A stretch of 64,000 nt of DNA. It comes from Lewinellaceae bacterium (GTDB taxonomy: Bacteria; Bacteroidota; Bacteroidia; Chitinophagales; Saprospiraceae). The translations under genes were made by a program, and so were the position numbers. A model generated the notes under the pieces. The model ran no database searches and was not told where the DNA came from. It saw only the letters and a list, made by a program, of their open reading frames with translations. Where the stretch lies: assembly GCA_020636225.1 (NCBI GenBank), contig JACJYI010000004.1:496001-560000 (forward strand). Direction: 5' to 3'. Positions 17,614 to 26,436 of this stretch are shown here, in pieces; position 1 is the stretch's first letter, and the number at the start of each line of letters is the position of its first letter.

Positions 17614-18123
17614 TTACCGCCGCTCGAAGGCACGGGCCCATCCGAGCCTGAACAGCACCAACAGGGCAATGAGGATCAGGATAACCCAGTAGAACGGCAG
17701 GTAGGTGAAGGCGATGATATGGGTGCGGTCGATCATCCACATCAGCAGCAGCACCACAAAGATCATCATCAATAGTCCGGCCAGCTTGCCAAAACCGGGG
17801 ACCTTCTCCAGGGATACATTCCATCGGATCAACCAGAAGGTCGCGGCCATGCTGACGATCGGCAGTACCTGGACATAGAGATCGGTTTCCAGGATCGGCC
17901 GACTCTCGAACAGCCAGAAATAGACGCTCAGGACGATCGCAAAGATGCCCGGAACGGCGGCCAGGTACACCAGCAGACTATAGAGGTAATTCCAGGGGAT
18001 CTCTTCTCCTTCGTGCCGTCCCAGGATACCCGCCAGCAGGGCGGTGATCGGGATGACCAGGTAATAGCCGACCAGGAGGATCGGATTGCCGGATAGCAGG
18101 GTAAAGAATTCGCCGAGGGTCAT
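17614..18123 (-). CDS. Integral membrane protein of unknown function
   Basis: This 169-residue protein has about five hydrophobic segments (around residues 13-35, 47-70, 83-100, 113-130, 137-160) and a basic C-terminus (RLGWARAFERR). No family is recognised. It lies 9 bp downstream of sucB on the same strand and is probably cotranscribed with it. Confidence 0.7.
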   Translation of the reverse strand: MTLGEFFTLLSGNPILLVGYYLVIPITALLAGILGRHEGEEIPWNYLYSLLVYLAAVPGIFAIVLSVYFWLFESRPILETDLYVQVLPIVSMAATFWLIRWNVSLEKVPGFGKLAGLLMMIFVVLLLMWMIDRTHIIAFTYLPFYWVILILIALLVLFRLGWARAFERR

Positions 18124-18132
18124 GATCTGGAT

Positions 18133-19365
18133 TTATACGGCCAACAGGAAGCGGACCGGATCTTCCAGAAGCTCCTTGACCTTGACCAGGAAGGTCACGG
18201 ACGAGCTGCCATCGATCACCCGGTGATCATAGGAGAGGGCCAGGTACATCATGGGGCGGATCTCAATCTGCCCGTCCACCACGACCGGGCGGTCCTTGAT
18301 GGCATGCATGCCCAGGATGGCTGACTGGGGCTCATTGATGATCGGTGTGCTCATCATTGAGCCAAATACACCTCCATTGGTAATGGTAAAGGTGCCTCCG
18401 CTCATTTCCTCCAGGGTCAGTTTACCCTGACGGGCCTTATCGGCCAGGTCCTTGATGGCCAGTTCGATCTCATGAAGGGCCAGGCTTTCCACATTGTGCA
18501 CAGGAGGGACGACCAGACCGGTGGGTGTGGAAATGGCAATGGAGATGTCTGCATACTCGTGATAGATCAGATCATCGCCATCGATACGGGCATTGACCTC
18601 CGGCATCTCCAGAAGCACCTGGGCACAGGCCTTGGCGAACAGGGACATGAAACCCAGCTTGATGCCGTATTTCTTGACAAAGGCATCCTGATGCTTTTGC
18701 CGCAAGGCGAAGATGGCACTGAGATCCACCTCGTTGAAGGTGGTCAGCATGGCTGTATTGTTCTTGGCAGAGACGAGTCGCTTGGCAATGGTCCGCCGCA
18801 TGCGAGACATCTTTTCCCGACGCTCTGTCCGCGAGAATGCCGTTTGCTTCGGAGCCGGTGCCCTGGATGGTTCAGTCGATTCCACCTTGGGAGGTTCCGG
18901 CTTGGCCTCTGCCTTGACCACATCCTCCTGGGTAATGCGACCATCGCGACCGGATCCGGTGACCTGACTGGCCTCCAGCCCTTTTTCACGCATCAGTTTT
19001 GCCGCAGCCGGAGAGGGGTGTCCCTCCGCATAGGACGATGAGCTGGCCGACGATGCTGGCATCTCCTTCGGCTGTTCTTGTTCAGGTGCGGGTGCCGGGG
19101 TCTTCTCCGGAGCTTCTTCGGATGAGACACTGGTATCCAGGCGAGCGATGAGGGCCCCGATCTCGAGATCATCTCCCTCCGATGCCACATGGATCAGCTT
19201 TCCGGCAGCTTCTGCCGGAAACTCCAGGGTGGCCTTGTCCGATTCAAACTCACAGATCGCTTCGTCCATGCGAACGATGCTGCCATTCGGCTTCAACCAT
19301 TGGGACAGCGTGACCTCCGTGATCGATTCGCCGACAGACGGCACTCGTAATTCAATGACACTCAT
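18133..19365 (-). CDS. sucB: Dihydrolipoamide succinyltransferase (E2 of 2-oxoglutarate dehydrogenase)
   Basis: The 410-residue protein shows the E2 layout. Residues 1-77 are a lipoyl domain with the lipoylated Lys in CEFESDKATLEF (about residue 44). An Ala/Pro/Glu-rich linker follows, then a peripheral subunit-binding domain (SPAAAKLMREKGLEASQVTGSGRDGRITQEDV, about 115-150), another linker, and the catalytic domain from about 180. The active-site motif is YDHRVIDGSSSVTFL. The sequence around LGFMSLFAKACAQVL is typical of the succinyl-transferring type. There is no sucA or lpd neighbour, as is common in Bacteroidota. Confidence 0.94.
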   Translation of the reverse strand: MSVIELRVPSVGESITEVTLSQWLKPNGSIVRMDEAICEFESDKATLEFPAEAAGKLIHVASEGDDLEIGALIARLDTSVSSEEAPEKTPAPAPEQEQPKEMPASSASSSSYAEGHPSPAAAKLMREKGLEASQVTGSGRDGRITQEDVVKAEAKPEPPKVESTEPSRAPAPKQTAFSRTERREKMSRMRRTIAKRLVSAKNNTAMLTTFNEVDLSAIFALRQKHQDAFVKKYGIKLGFMSLFAKACAQVLLEMPEVNARIDGDDLIYHEYADISIAISTPTGLVVPPVHNVESLALHEIELAIKDLADKARQGKLTLEEMSGGTFTITNGGVFGSMMSTPIINEPQSAILGMHAIKDRPVVVDGQIEIRPMMYLALSYDHRVIDGSSSVTFLVKVKELLEDPVRFLLAV

Positions 19366-19381
19366 AGCGTAAAATTGGGTG

Positions 19382-19389
19382 CAAACTTA
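19382..19389 (-). promoter_or_regulatory. Putative -7 element (TAAGTTTG) for sucB
   Basis: This minus-strand match to TAnnTTTG lies 16 bp before the sucB ATG. Confidence 0.4.
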
Positions 19390-19452
19390 CCGTAAAAGAG
19401 GGATTCCGGTATAGGAAATCCAACTTCCTCCACGGTAAACGGCTGAGAGCCC

Positions 19453-20361
19453 TTACTGTTTCGATGCCGGGGATTCTTCTTCCGATAATCGAAATACGGC
19501 GATCCGTGCGGGTACATTCTTCTTTCCTTCACTGGCAATGAACAGATCGCCTTTTCGGTTGAAGGCAATCCCCTCCGGCTGTGGAAGGATATTGGCATTC
19601 AAGGCATAGACCCGATCAAAATCGCCATCAGACCGGAAGACCATCAACAACTTCCCGCGGGAACTGATCATCCAGATCTCCCGGGTCAATGGATGGACAG
19701 CGATCCCGGATGGCCCCAGGGGATAATGGCCATCTTCATCATCCAGCCACTTCAGCAACTTTCCCCTGACCCGGTCATCCAGCTGGCCCATGATCGCCGC
19801 CTGCAGGGAGTCCGGGGTCAAGCCGCACACCTGCTCCTGCGGACGCGATTCGGCCAGATTCCAGTAGACCCAGCCCTTGACAGGGTCCCTGGCCTCCAGG
19901 GTATCCTGACTGTAATCCTTGATCCCCAGCAACAACAGCCTGGACTGCTCATCATACCCCAATCCTTCCACGTCCGTTCCTTCCGGAAATCCGGTCGGTA
20001 TCTCGATGACCTGGTCGCTGGGCCCATTGTCCCATCGGGTGCCATAGAGCTTTCCATCACTGCGCAGGAGGAAAAGGATACTGTCGGCCATTTCGATTCC
20101 CTCGAAGTCACCCTTTCCAGCCACCTTCCAGGTCTGTCGGATCCTGCCGCTGTTAGGATCCAGGCCATAGACCGTCCCCCGTTCATCCTGCAGGCAGAGG
20201 ATAAGGCTGTCACCCATGGTAAAGGACAGGGCCGATATCTCTACCAGTTCCGGCCCAAGGGTCCATACATCATCCGGTTGCCCAAACCTGCCCTCTTGCG
20301 CACAGGATGACAGATATCCAAGGACTACGACCAGGGTCAGGATCAGCGAAGTTGTTCTCAT
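19453..20361 (-). CDS. SdiA-regulated-domain-like lipoprotein
   Basis: The 302-residue protein begins with a lipoprotein signal (GYLSSC, Cys20). The body looks like a six-bladed propeller of the SdiA-regulated (YjiK-like) family: EISALSFTMGDSLILCLQDERGTVYGLD, GDFEGIEMADSILFLLRSDGKLY, TDVEGLGYDEQSRLLLLGIK, GPSGIAVHPLTREIWMISSRGKLLMV and PQPEGIAFNRKGDLFIASEGK. In calcium-binding relatives these loops surround the axis. The biochemical function is unknown. Its ATG overlaps the stop of the upstream cyclase gene by 4 bp, so the two are expected to be made together. Confidence 0.78.
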   Translation of the reverse strand: MRTTSLILTLVVVLGYLSSCAQEGRFGQPDDVWTLGPELVEISALSFTMGDSLILCLQDERGTVYGLDPNSGRIRQTWKVAGKGDFEGIEMADSILFLLRSDGKLYGTRWDNGPSDQVIEIPTGFPEGTDVEGLGYDEQSRLLLLGIKDYSQDTLEARDPVKGWVYWNLAESRPQEQVCGLTPDSLQAAIMGQLDDRVRGKLLKWLDDEDGHYPLGPSGIAVHPLTREIWMISSRGKLLMVFRSDGDFDRVYALNANILPQPEGIAFNRKGDLFIASEGKKNVPARIAVFRLSEEESPASKQ

Positions 20362-23300
20362 GTCAGTTGGTTCAATCGATACTGGTAGACGGCAGCCGGC
20401 AGTTCATCCAGGAGTCGGCTCAAGTATGATCTGGCCAACTCGCGATCCTCGGGTGTTCCGGTCATTCGAGCCACCTGATAGGCCGCCTCTGCCTGCATCT
20501 CGCGGTCCTCTTCCTGTTGCCTGAACGTCAAAAGCACCGCCATTCGTCTGTCCGGGTCCAGGGTTCTGGCCGACAACAGGGACCAGTCGCGCTGCATGGC
20601 CGGATCATCCCATTGCATCACATCTTCTTCCGCCATCGCCAGGATAGAGCGTGCCTGATCCCCTTCTCCCGCCTCTAAAAGGATCCAGGCGATGATCAAG
20701 TGGCTTTGGGCCTGCAATTTCCGGTTTTTCATCTCCCTGGCCAGGGCGGATGCCTTCCCGGCCATCGACAGGGCCAACCCGGCATCTCCCTGGATCAGTT
20801 TGGCCCTGGACAGGGACAGGTAGGCTTTGACCTGACCCTTTCGGTAGCCGATCTGCTGGCTCAGGACCAGGGATTGCTCCAGATGTGCTTCACCACTGGC
20901 CCATAGCCCCTGACGTAATTCGAGGGATCCCATCAGTTCCAGGGCAATGGATTCACCCTGGCGATCCTGCAGCTCCCTACCCAGTACGAGGTCCTGCTGA
21001 TAATCGAGCATCGCGTTCTTCCAGTCGCCCAAATGCTCGCGGACCAGGCCACGTGAACCCAGAGCGATCGATATCCAGAGCGGATGGCCCATCTCTTCGG
21101 CCAGGTGCAGTCCTTTCTCCAGATTGGACAGCGCCACCTTGTAGTGCCCCATCTCATTCTGGACGATCCCCAGGTTGGTGTACAGGCTGACCAGGCACTG
21201 TTTCTCGCCGGTTTGATGGCGGATCAACAGGTCATTGTACAGGAGTTGCTCTGCCTCAATATAGCGTCCCTGGTTCATCCGGATCAGGGCCAGACTCATC
21301 ACCAGTTGATTGTCGATCTCGCTGGGATCATCCACCTGGACCATGGAACGGGTGATGTAGGTCTCGGCCCGCTCATAGTCGCCCTGGCGAAAATAGAGGG
21401 TAGCCAGATCTCGGTGGCATCGGGTGATGCCAGGTTGATCACCCTGCAACTCAAACAGGCGAATGGCCTCCTCCAGATGGTCATCCGCCTGCTGGTAAGC
21501 CCCCAATAACACGCGAAAATGTCCCAGGGCAGCCAGCAGTTCAGCCCGCCGGCCATCATGGACTTGTGCTGTCTCCAGAATGGCTTCAATGGAATCAACG
21601 GCATTCTGCCACATTCCCAGGGCCTCGTAGGCCGGCAGCTTGGCCAGGTGCAGGGCATAATGCCGATCGGCTGATGCATGAGCCAATGCCCGGTCAAAAA
21701 ACTGGAGCGCCTCCTGGTTCTGGTACTGGCGCAGGGCATAGTGCCCCGCTTCCTCCAGGTAGTGGACCGCTCGGTCAATCCACCCGGCAGCCTCGCTGTG
21801 CTCCGCCAGTACGCCAAGATGAGGGCCAATGTCATCGGCATAGACGATCTCCATGGCATCCACCGCCAGGCCATGCAATTGCTTCAATCGGGACTCCAGT
21901 TGCAGATCATATATCACTTCGCGAAGGAGACTGTGCCGAAAGATGTAGGAGAGTTCATCCATGGACCGCAGGATCTCGGCCTGTTCGGCATGATGCAATT
22001 GAACCGGCAGGTCTTCTGTACCAGTCCCCTCGGCCAGCATGATCTGCTGGAGTACCGGCAGTTCGAACGCCGTGCCGATCACGGAAGCCGACTTCAGCAC
22101 TTCCCGGACACCCTGTTCCAGACGATCCAGCCTGGCCAGGAGGATGTCCTGCAGGGTGCCGCCCAGCACCAGCTCGGATTCCTTTACTGTCCAGGCCCCT
22201 TCCTCCCGGGTCAACAGTTGATTGTCGCGCAAATAGAGCAGCAATTGTTCTGTGTAGAACGGATTGCCGTTTCCCGCCCGGTCCAGGATCTCGATCAAGG
22301 GAGCGGCGATCGGACCCTGAAGGACAGTATTGGCCAGGATGGTGATGCCCTCATGGCCTAGCCCTTCCAGGGTACAGACATGATGCATGTCCCCCTCCAG
22401 GCTGGCAAACTCTTCAATGGGTCGACGGCTGGTGCACATCACGATCAGCTTCTTCTGGACGATCTGCTCACGGATCAGGGCACGGGTAGCAAAATCGAGA
22501 TCCTGCCAGTGTTCGATGAACAGCCCCAGGGGATGATCCTGCTGCCGGATCTGGAAAAGGCGGACATGTACATCCTGCAACCGCTCAAAACGCACCCGGG
22601 GGGACATCTCGGCATCTGCCCGGATCCGCTTGTTCTCTTCGATGAGGTCGATGACCCGCTGGTCGGTATGCCGGGCCGTATTCTCCATCCAGGCCTGGTC
22701 CAGGTCGGCAAAGGGTGCCGTATTGGCGGGGTCCCCCTGCAGATGCAGCCAGTCAATGACGTTGCCAGTTTCCTTCACCGCAGCCCGGGTGATAAAGGTC
22801 TTCCCGATGCCCGGCTCCCCGAGCACTTCCAGGCACTGGACGGACGGCTGTTGCAACCAATGGACCATGGCATCCAATACCTCCTTTCGCCCATAGAGGA
22901 TCTCGTCCTTCTGGACCACCTCCTGCAGATCACTCAGTGAAAACACGGTGATCGGATACTGGAATCCCTTGGCCTGGACCTGTTCGTGCTCCCTGGTATC
23001 CGCCCCCAGATCGCGGATGGTCGATTCATCACAAAGGATCTCCTTGACCCGGGCCTTCAATGCCAGGCGTGCCGCCAGATTGACTGACCGGCTGGCCACG
23101 ATATACTGCCGGCGCCAGTCATTCCCCACCAGCCCGCAGAATGCCGGTCCCGTGCTGACCCCGATCCGGATCCGGATGTTGGCCAGGGCGGGATGGTTGA
23201 CCAGGGCCAGGGCGGTCTGGAGCGCCATGCGCCTCGACTCACCGGTATTGATCGGCGCGCCGAAAAAGGCCACGATCAGGCCGCCCTTGTCCGTAAAATC

Positions 23301-24083
23301 GGTCTCCTTGTAATATCCTTCTCGCCGATAGATCTCCGCCGTAGCGACCTGCAGCAGCAGGTCGGTGTCTTCGATACTCAGGTCTTCCGGAAACGCCAGG
23401 AACAGGCTGGTCACCCGACGGAATTCCGCGCCATGGAAACGCTGGGTCAGAAAGATCGGATAGAAAGATGCCGTATGTTGCTCCTGTTGTGGACTCGAGG
23501 CTATGATCTCCTTTGCTGCCAGGCTGGTCAGTTCATAGCACTCGCCAACGGGGCTGCAGGCCGGCCCCCCGTGACCTTGCAGTCGGGCGTGGTAGTCGTG
23601 CGACAGGAAGATGCTGTTCGCCGGAGCCATCGTCTGGATATGCACAGCCCGGGCAATGCCCTCTCCCCGGATATACCAGGTGTGCGGGGATGAACTGGTG
23701 ATGTGCCATTCCACCTGGCCCAGGTCAATGCCGATCCGCAAGGGGATCTCCACATTCAGGCGATCCAGGGCCTGTCGGATCTCTTCGGCCGCATACAAGG
23801 CATCCTCGGGTGCCAGATGCTCTGGAAACAGTCCGGCGAAGGCATCGCCGGCAAAATAGGGGATGAATCCACCCCGTCGGTGGATGGCTTCTGCGGCAGA
23901 TCCGAAGACATCGTTCAGCAGGCGCGACAATCGTTCGGCACCCGACTTGCCACTCTTCATCAATCGCTCGGTGTAGGAGGTGAACCCCTGGAGATCAGCA
24001 AAGAGCACCGTAGCAAACATCCGGCCCTGACGTTGCTGTCGATCGAACTGATTGTCAATAAAACCTGGAAGCAATCCCTGCAT
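20358..24083 (-). CDS. Tandem class III cyclase - ATPase - TPR protein, soluble adenylyl cyclase-like
   Basis: The protein has about 1241 residues. Two class III cyclase domains come first. Domain 1 (about 15-160) has both metal-binding Asp motifs (LFADLQGFT, Asp30; YFAGDAFAGLF, Asp80). Domain 2 (about 205-345) lacks the first Asp but has the base-selecting Lys motif TDKGGLIVAFFG and the transition-state Asn/Arg motif SVNLAARL. The two therefore complement each other into one active site, as in mammalian soluble adenylyl cyclase (ADCY10). An AAA/STAND ATPase follows (Walker A GEPGIGKT near residue 420; CTSRRPIEEF region), then about 450 residues of TPR-like helices. There is no signal peptide. 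The start at 24083 (MQGLLPGF) is preferred; the frame extends to 24125. Likely product: cAMP. Cyclic-nucleotide formation and any bicarbonate response are inferred. Confidence 0.88.
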   Translation of the reverse strand: MQGLLPGFIDNQFDRQQRQGRMFATVLFADLQGFTSYTERLMKSGKSGAERLSRLLNDVFGSAAEAIHRRGGFIPYFAGDAFAGLFPEHLAPEDALYAAEEIRQALDRLNVEIPLRIGIDLGQVEWHITSSSPHTWYIRGEGIARAVHIQTMAPANSIFLSHDYHARLQGHGGPACSPVGECYELTSLAAKEIIASSPQQEQHTASFYPIFLTQRFHGAEFRRVTSLFLAFPEDLSIEDTDLLLQVATAEIYRREGYYKETDFTDKGGLIVAFFGAPINTGESRRMALQTALALVNHPALANIRIRIGVSTGPAFCGLVGNDWRRQYIVASRSVNLAARLALKARVKEILCDESTIRDLGADTREHEQVQAKGFQYPITVFSLSDLQEVVQKDEILYGRKEVLDAMVHWLQQPSVQCLEVLGEPGIGKTFITRAAVKETGNVIDWLHLQGDPANTAPFADLDQAWMENTARHTDQRVIDLIEENKRIRADAEMSPRVRFERLQDVHVRLFQIRQQDHPLGLFIEHWQDLDFATRALIREQIVQKKLIVMCTSRRPIEEFASLEGDMHHVCTLEGLGHEGITILANTVLQGPIAAPLIEILDRAGNGNPFYTEQLLLYLRDNQLLTREEGAWTVKESELVLGGTLQDILLARLDRLEQGVREVLKSASVIGTAFELPVLQQIMLAEGTGTEDLPVQLHHAEQAEILRSMDELSYIFRHSLLREVIYDLQLESRLKQLHGLAVDAMEIVYADDIGPHLGVLAEHSEAAGWIDRAVHYLEEAGHYALRQYQNQEALQFFDRALAHASADRHYALHLAKLPAYEALGMWQNAVDSIEAILETAQVHDGRRAELLAALGHFRVLLGAYQQADDHLEEAIRLFELQGDQPGITRCHRDLATLYFRQGDYERAETYITRSMVQVDDPSEIDNQLVMSLALIRMNQGRYIEAEQLLYNDLLIRHQTGEKQCLVSLYTNLGIVQNEMGHYKVALSNLEKGLHLAEEMGHPLWISIALGSRGLVREHLGDWKNAMLDYQQDLVLGRELQDRQGESIALELMGSLELRQGLWASGEAHLEQSLVLSQQIGYRKGQVKAYLSLSRAKLIQGDAGLALSMAGKASALAREMKNRKLQAQSHLIIAWILLEAGEGDQARSILAMAEEDVMQWDDPAMQRDWSLLSARTLDPDRRMAVLLTFRQQEEDREMQAEAAYQVARMTGTPEDRELARSYLSRLLDELPAAVYQYRLNQLT

Positions 24084-24196
24084 CAGCGGTGAAATTAGAA
24101 TATCCCTGCTGCAGGAGCAACGCAAGGCCGCTCTTTTCGTCCATCCACCCGAAGAAACCTGAAGCGCTCCGGGGTATCGCCGAGCGACTGTCCGGG

Positions 24197-24925
24197 TCAG
24201 TTCATGTCACAGATGCGGCGGACCACCTTGTAGATCCGGGTATACTCATTGATCTCCTCCTCGAAGGGATCGTGTTCGAGATGATTGGCTGAAATCATGC
24301 GCAGGGCATAGACCCGTCCGCGATCATCCGCGATCTTCTGCAGATACTTCACCCAGACGGAACCACTGGATTTGACGGCATAGATCGTGTTGTCCCTGAT
24401 CTGATTCACGGATTCGATCTCCTGGCAGACCACGACGTCCCCATTCATGATCACGGGTTCCATACTGTTCCCCTTGATCGGAAACGCCACGAGATTGCTC
24501 CCCTCCAGTCCGGGAATGGAAAAATAGTCGACCTCCTCCTGGGCCGCCGTATCGATGGCCGAACCGGCAAAGGCCTGGGTGGTGGTGAACAGGATATTCT
24601 GTCGACGCCCTTCGTAAGCCGGTACATTCAGGGTCACCGGATCCAGGCCAAAGGGAGTGCCCTTGCCATGCAGCATCCAGTTTTCATTGATCCCGTACGC
24701 TTCGCACAGGTTCCTGGCCTGGTGATAGTCGATCACCCGCTTATCCTTGGGATTGAGAAAGGCCCGGACGATATGCCCATAGGCGCGGTTGCCCAGAACC
24801 TTTTCAGCAAAATCGCCCATGCCCAGGCCACTTCGGTCGTTCTTCACGATCTTGCCTTTTTCCTCCAGGATCGCAAAGATCTTGCGAAAGCGGTCATTGA
24901 GCTGGATACGGTCTTCCGTGATCAT
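24197..24925 (-). CDS. S24-type (LexA/CI-like) transcriptional repressor
   Basis: The 242-residue protein has an N-terminal DNA-binding region with an HTH layout (GMGDFAEKVLGNRAYGHIVRAFLNPKDKRVIDYHQARNLCEAYGINENWMLHGKG, about 34-88) and a C-terminal S24 signal-peptidase-like domain. The catalytic Ser is in FPIKGNSMEP (about 150) and the Lys in NTIYAVKSSGSVWVKYL. In LexA and phage CI this dyad cuts the linker after DNA damage; no clear Ala-Gly cleavage site stands out, so self-cleavage is uncertain. It is divergent from parA with a 181-bp gap that holds a perfect dyad, the best operator candidate. It could be a mobile-element regulator or a stress regulator. Confidence 0.85.
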   Translation of the reverse strand: MITEDRIQLNDRFRKIFAILEEKGKIVKNDRSGLGMGDFAEKVLGNRAYGHIVRAFLNPKDKRVIDYHQARNLCEAYGINENWMLHGKGTPFGLDPVTLNVPAYEGRRQNILFTTTQAFAGSAIDTAAQEEVDYFSIPGLEGSNLVAFPIKGNSMEPVIMNGDVVVCQEIESVNQIRDNTIYAVKSSGSVWVKYLQKIADDRGRVYALRMISANHLEHDPFEEEINEYTRIYKVVRRICDMN

Positions 24926-24961
24926 AGGAGCAGTTTTTCAAACAAATTCAGGTTTCGGGAA

Positions 24962-24969
24962 CAAATATA
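24962..24969 (-). promoter_or_regulatory. Putative -7 element (TATATTTG) for the S24 repressor
   Basis: This minus-strand match to TAnnTTTG lies 36 bp before the repressor ATG. The dyad at 24994-25012 lies just upstream, near the expected -33 position. Confidence 0.45.
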
Positions 24970-24993
24970 AAACAATTTATGGTGACATGGTGT

Positions 24994-25012
24994 ACAAATG
25001 GAACTCATTTGT
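24994..25012. promoter_or_regulatory. Perfect 7-bp dyad, operator candidate
   Basis: ACAAATG and CATTTGT are exact inverted repeats separated by GAACT. The dyad is 19 bp long and lies in the intergenic region between the divergent S24 repressor and parA. The size and symmetry suit a dimeric HTH repressor. Confidence 0.55.
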
Positions 25013-25072
25013 CATATGTATCCTTTTTAGAGGGAATTGGATAGGAAAGGGTGGTACCAATCCGAGATTCTC

Positions 25073-25080
25073 TATTTTTG
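25073..25080 (+). promoter_or_regulatory. Putative -7 element (TATTTTTG) for parA
   Basis: This matches TAnnTTTG and lies 26 bp before the parA ATG at 25107. Confidence 0.45.
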
Positions 25081-25106
25081 GCCCGAACATATTGTAACCT
25101 TTACCA

Positions 25107-25895
25107 ATGGGAATGATCATATCACTGCTCAATCACAAGGGCGGCGTCGGAAAGACGACCTCCGCCATCAATATTGGCGCCGGACTGAACGAACTGGGGA
25201 AGAAGGTCCTCCTGGTGGATCTCGACCCCCAGGCCAACCTGACCCTCTCCCTGGGGATTCCCCGCCAAAAATCGACCATCTATGAAGCGATCCGCGGCGA
25301 GGCCGAGTTGGCTCCGTACGAGGTGAAACCCGGCCTGGATGTGATCACCAGCTCCCTGGACCTGTCCGGAGCGGAGATGGAGATGATCAATGAGGCCGGT
25401 CGGGAGTATATCCTCAAGGAACTGTTCGAGCCCATGACGGAGCGGTATGACTATATCATCATTGACTGTCCTCCCTCCCTTGGGCTGCTCACCCTCAATG
25501 CCCTGACCTGCAGCCGGACGGTCTACATTCCGTTGCAGACCGAATTCCTCGCCCTGCAGGGGCTGGCCAAGATCAAGCAGGTGATCGACAAGGTCAAATT
25601 CCGCCTGAACAAGGACATTGAGATCGGTGGGGTCATCGCCACCATGTACGATGCGCGAAAAGTGCTCAGTCGAGATGTGGTGGATACCATTCTCAAGTAC
25701 TTTGGCGACAAGGTCTTCAATACCTATATCCGCGACAATGTCTCCCTAGCCGAAGCCCCGGCGCAGCGCATGGACATCTTCAGCTACAGCCCGAAAAGCA
25801 ACGGAGCGGAAGACTACCTCAACCTGTGCCACGAGATCCTGGAACGAACGACGAAGCTGGTCAACCAGTCGGAACAAAGTGCGATCGCCCAGTGA
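25107..25895 (+). CDS. ParA/MinD-family partitioning ATPase
   Basis: The protein has 262 residues, the size of Soj-type ParA without the N-terminal HTH of large plasmid ParAs. The deviant Walker A is HKGGVGKTTSAINIG with the signature Lys. Walker A' is VDLDPQANLTL and Walker B is DYIIIDCPPSLGLLTLNAL. These ATPases form gradients on nucleoid DNA and move plasmids, chromosomes or protein cargo. The partner gene starts within its stop codon (GTGA overlap) and is an RHH-type protein, not ParB. An alternative role is cargo positioning. Confidence 0.93.
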   Translation: MGMIISLLNHKGGVGKTTSAINIGAGLNELGKKVLLVDLDPQANLTLSLGIPRQKSTIYEAIRGEAELAPYEVKPGLDVITSSLDLSGAEMEMINEAGREYILKELFEPMTERYDYIIIDCPPSLGLLTLNALTCSRTVYIPLQTEFLALQGLAKIKQVIDKVKFRLNKDIEIGGVIATMYDARKVLSRDVVDTILKYFGDKVFNTYIRDNVSLAEAPAQRMDIFSYSPKSNGAEDYLNLCHEILERTTKLVNQSEQSAIAQ

Positions 25896-26404
25896 GTAAG
25901 AAGTCCTTCACCGATGGTTTGGAAAGCCTCTTCTCTGGTCCGAAGGAGAAGGAAGCGCTGGACACCTTGGCCCCTCCCAGAAGGAAGAAGCCGGGTCGTC
26001 GGACCATGGGTGAACCGGATGCAACCGACCCGGCAGAGGACCGCCCGACCAGGCGCAGCGGACAAAAGACCTTCAGCATGGACCTGGATGCCTTCCTGGC
26101 TGATGTGCTCAATGAAAGCCTCCGGGAAGAACTGGCGGACACCGGATCTGAACTGAAGTCCTCCAGTCAGAACCCGAATGACGAGGGTCCTCATGGCGAA
26201 GGCATCGATGCGCTCATCCGATCCACCCTGGAGACCAGCACCATGGAGATCACGCCCGGAAAGACCAGAAGGGTGACCTTTTTTTTTGACGCCAACAAGG
26301 TCGAACAGTTGAAAGCTCTGGCCCGTCAGGAAAACATCTTCATGCGGGAGATGATCAGCCGGATCGTGGACGAGTATATGTCGCGGTATAGCTCTGAGAA
26401 ATGA
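25892..26404 (+). CDS. Ribbon-helix-helix partner of ParA
   Basis: The product has about 170 residues with two parts. The N-terminal ~115 residues are charged and probably disordered. They contain two similar short motifs, KKSFTDGLESLFS (about 3-15) and QKTFSMDLDAFLADVL (about 54-69), which may be docking peptides. The C-terminal ~50 residues (KTRRVTFFFDANKVEQLKAL...ISRIVDEYM) look like an RHH DNA-binding fold: a strand followed by two helices. RHH centromere-binding proteins such as ParG pair with ParA in plasmid systems. The GTG start at 25892 overlaps the parA stop by 4 bp, and no homology supports the longer frame from 25826. Confidence 0.72.
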   Translation: MSKKSFTDGLESLFSGPKEKEALDTLAPPRRKKPGRRTMGEPDATDPAEDRPTRRSGQKTFSMDLDAFLADVLNESLREELADTGSELKSSSQNPNDEGPHGEGIDALIRSTLETSTMEITPGKTRRVTFFFDANKVEQLKALARQENIFMREMISRIVDEYMSRYSSEK

Positions 26405-26419
26405 TCCTGTAGATCATTT
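26399..26419. repeat. 8-bp inverted repeat at the end of the RHH gene
   Basis: AAATGATC and GATCATTT are exact inverted repeats separated by CTGTA and overlap the stop codon. There is no T-run, so it is a weak terminator at best. A binding site for the RHH protein is possible but unsupported. Confidence 0.35.
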
Positions 26420-26436
26420 GGAGAATGGTCGGATCG

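Noticed and set aside
25826..25891. Longer N-terminus for the ParA partner
   Set aside because: It would lie wholly within parA in another frame; GTG 25892 gives the common 4-bp overlap.
24197..26404. Prophage
   Set aside because: Apart from the S24 repressor there is no integrase, terminase, capsid or tail gene.
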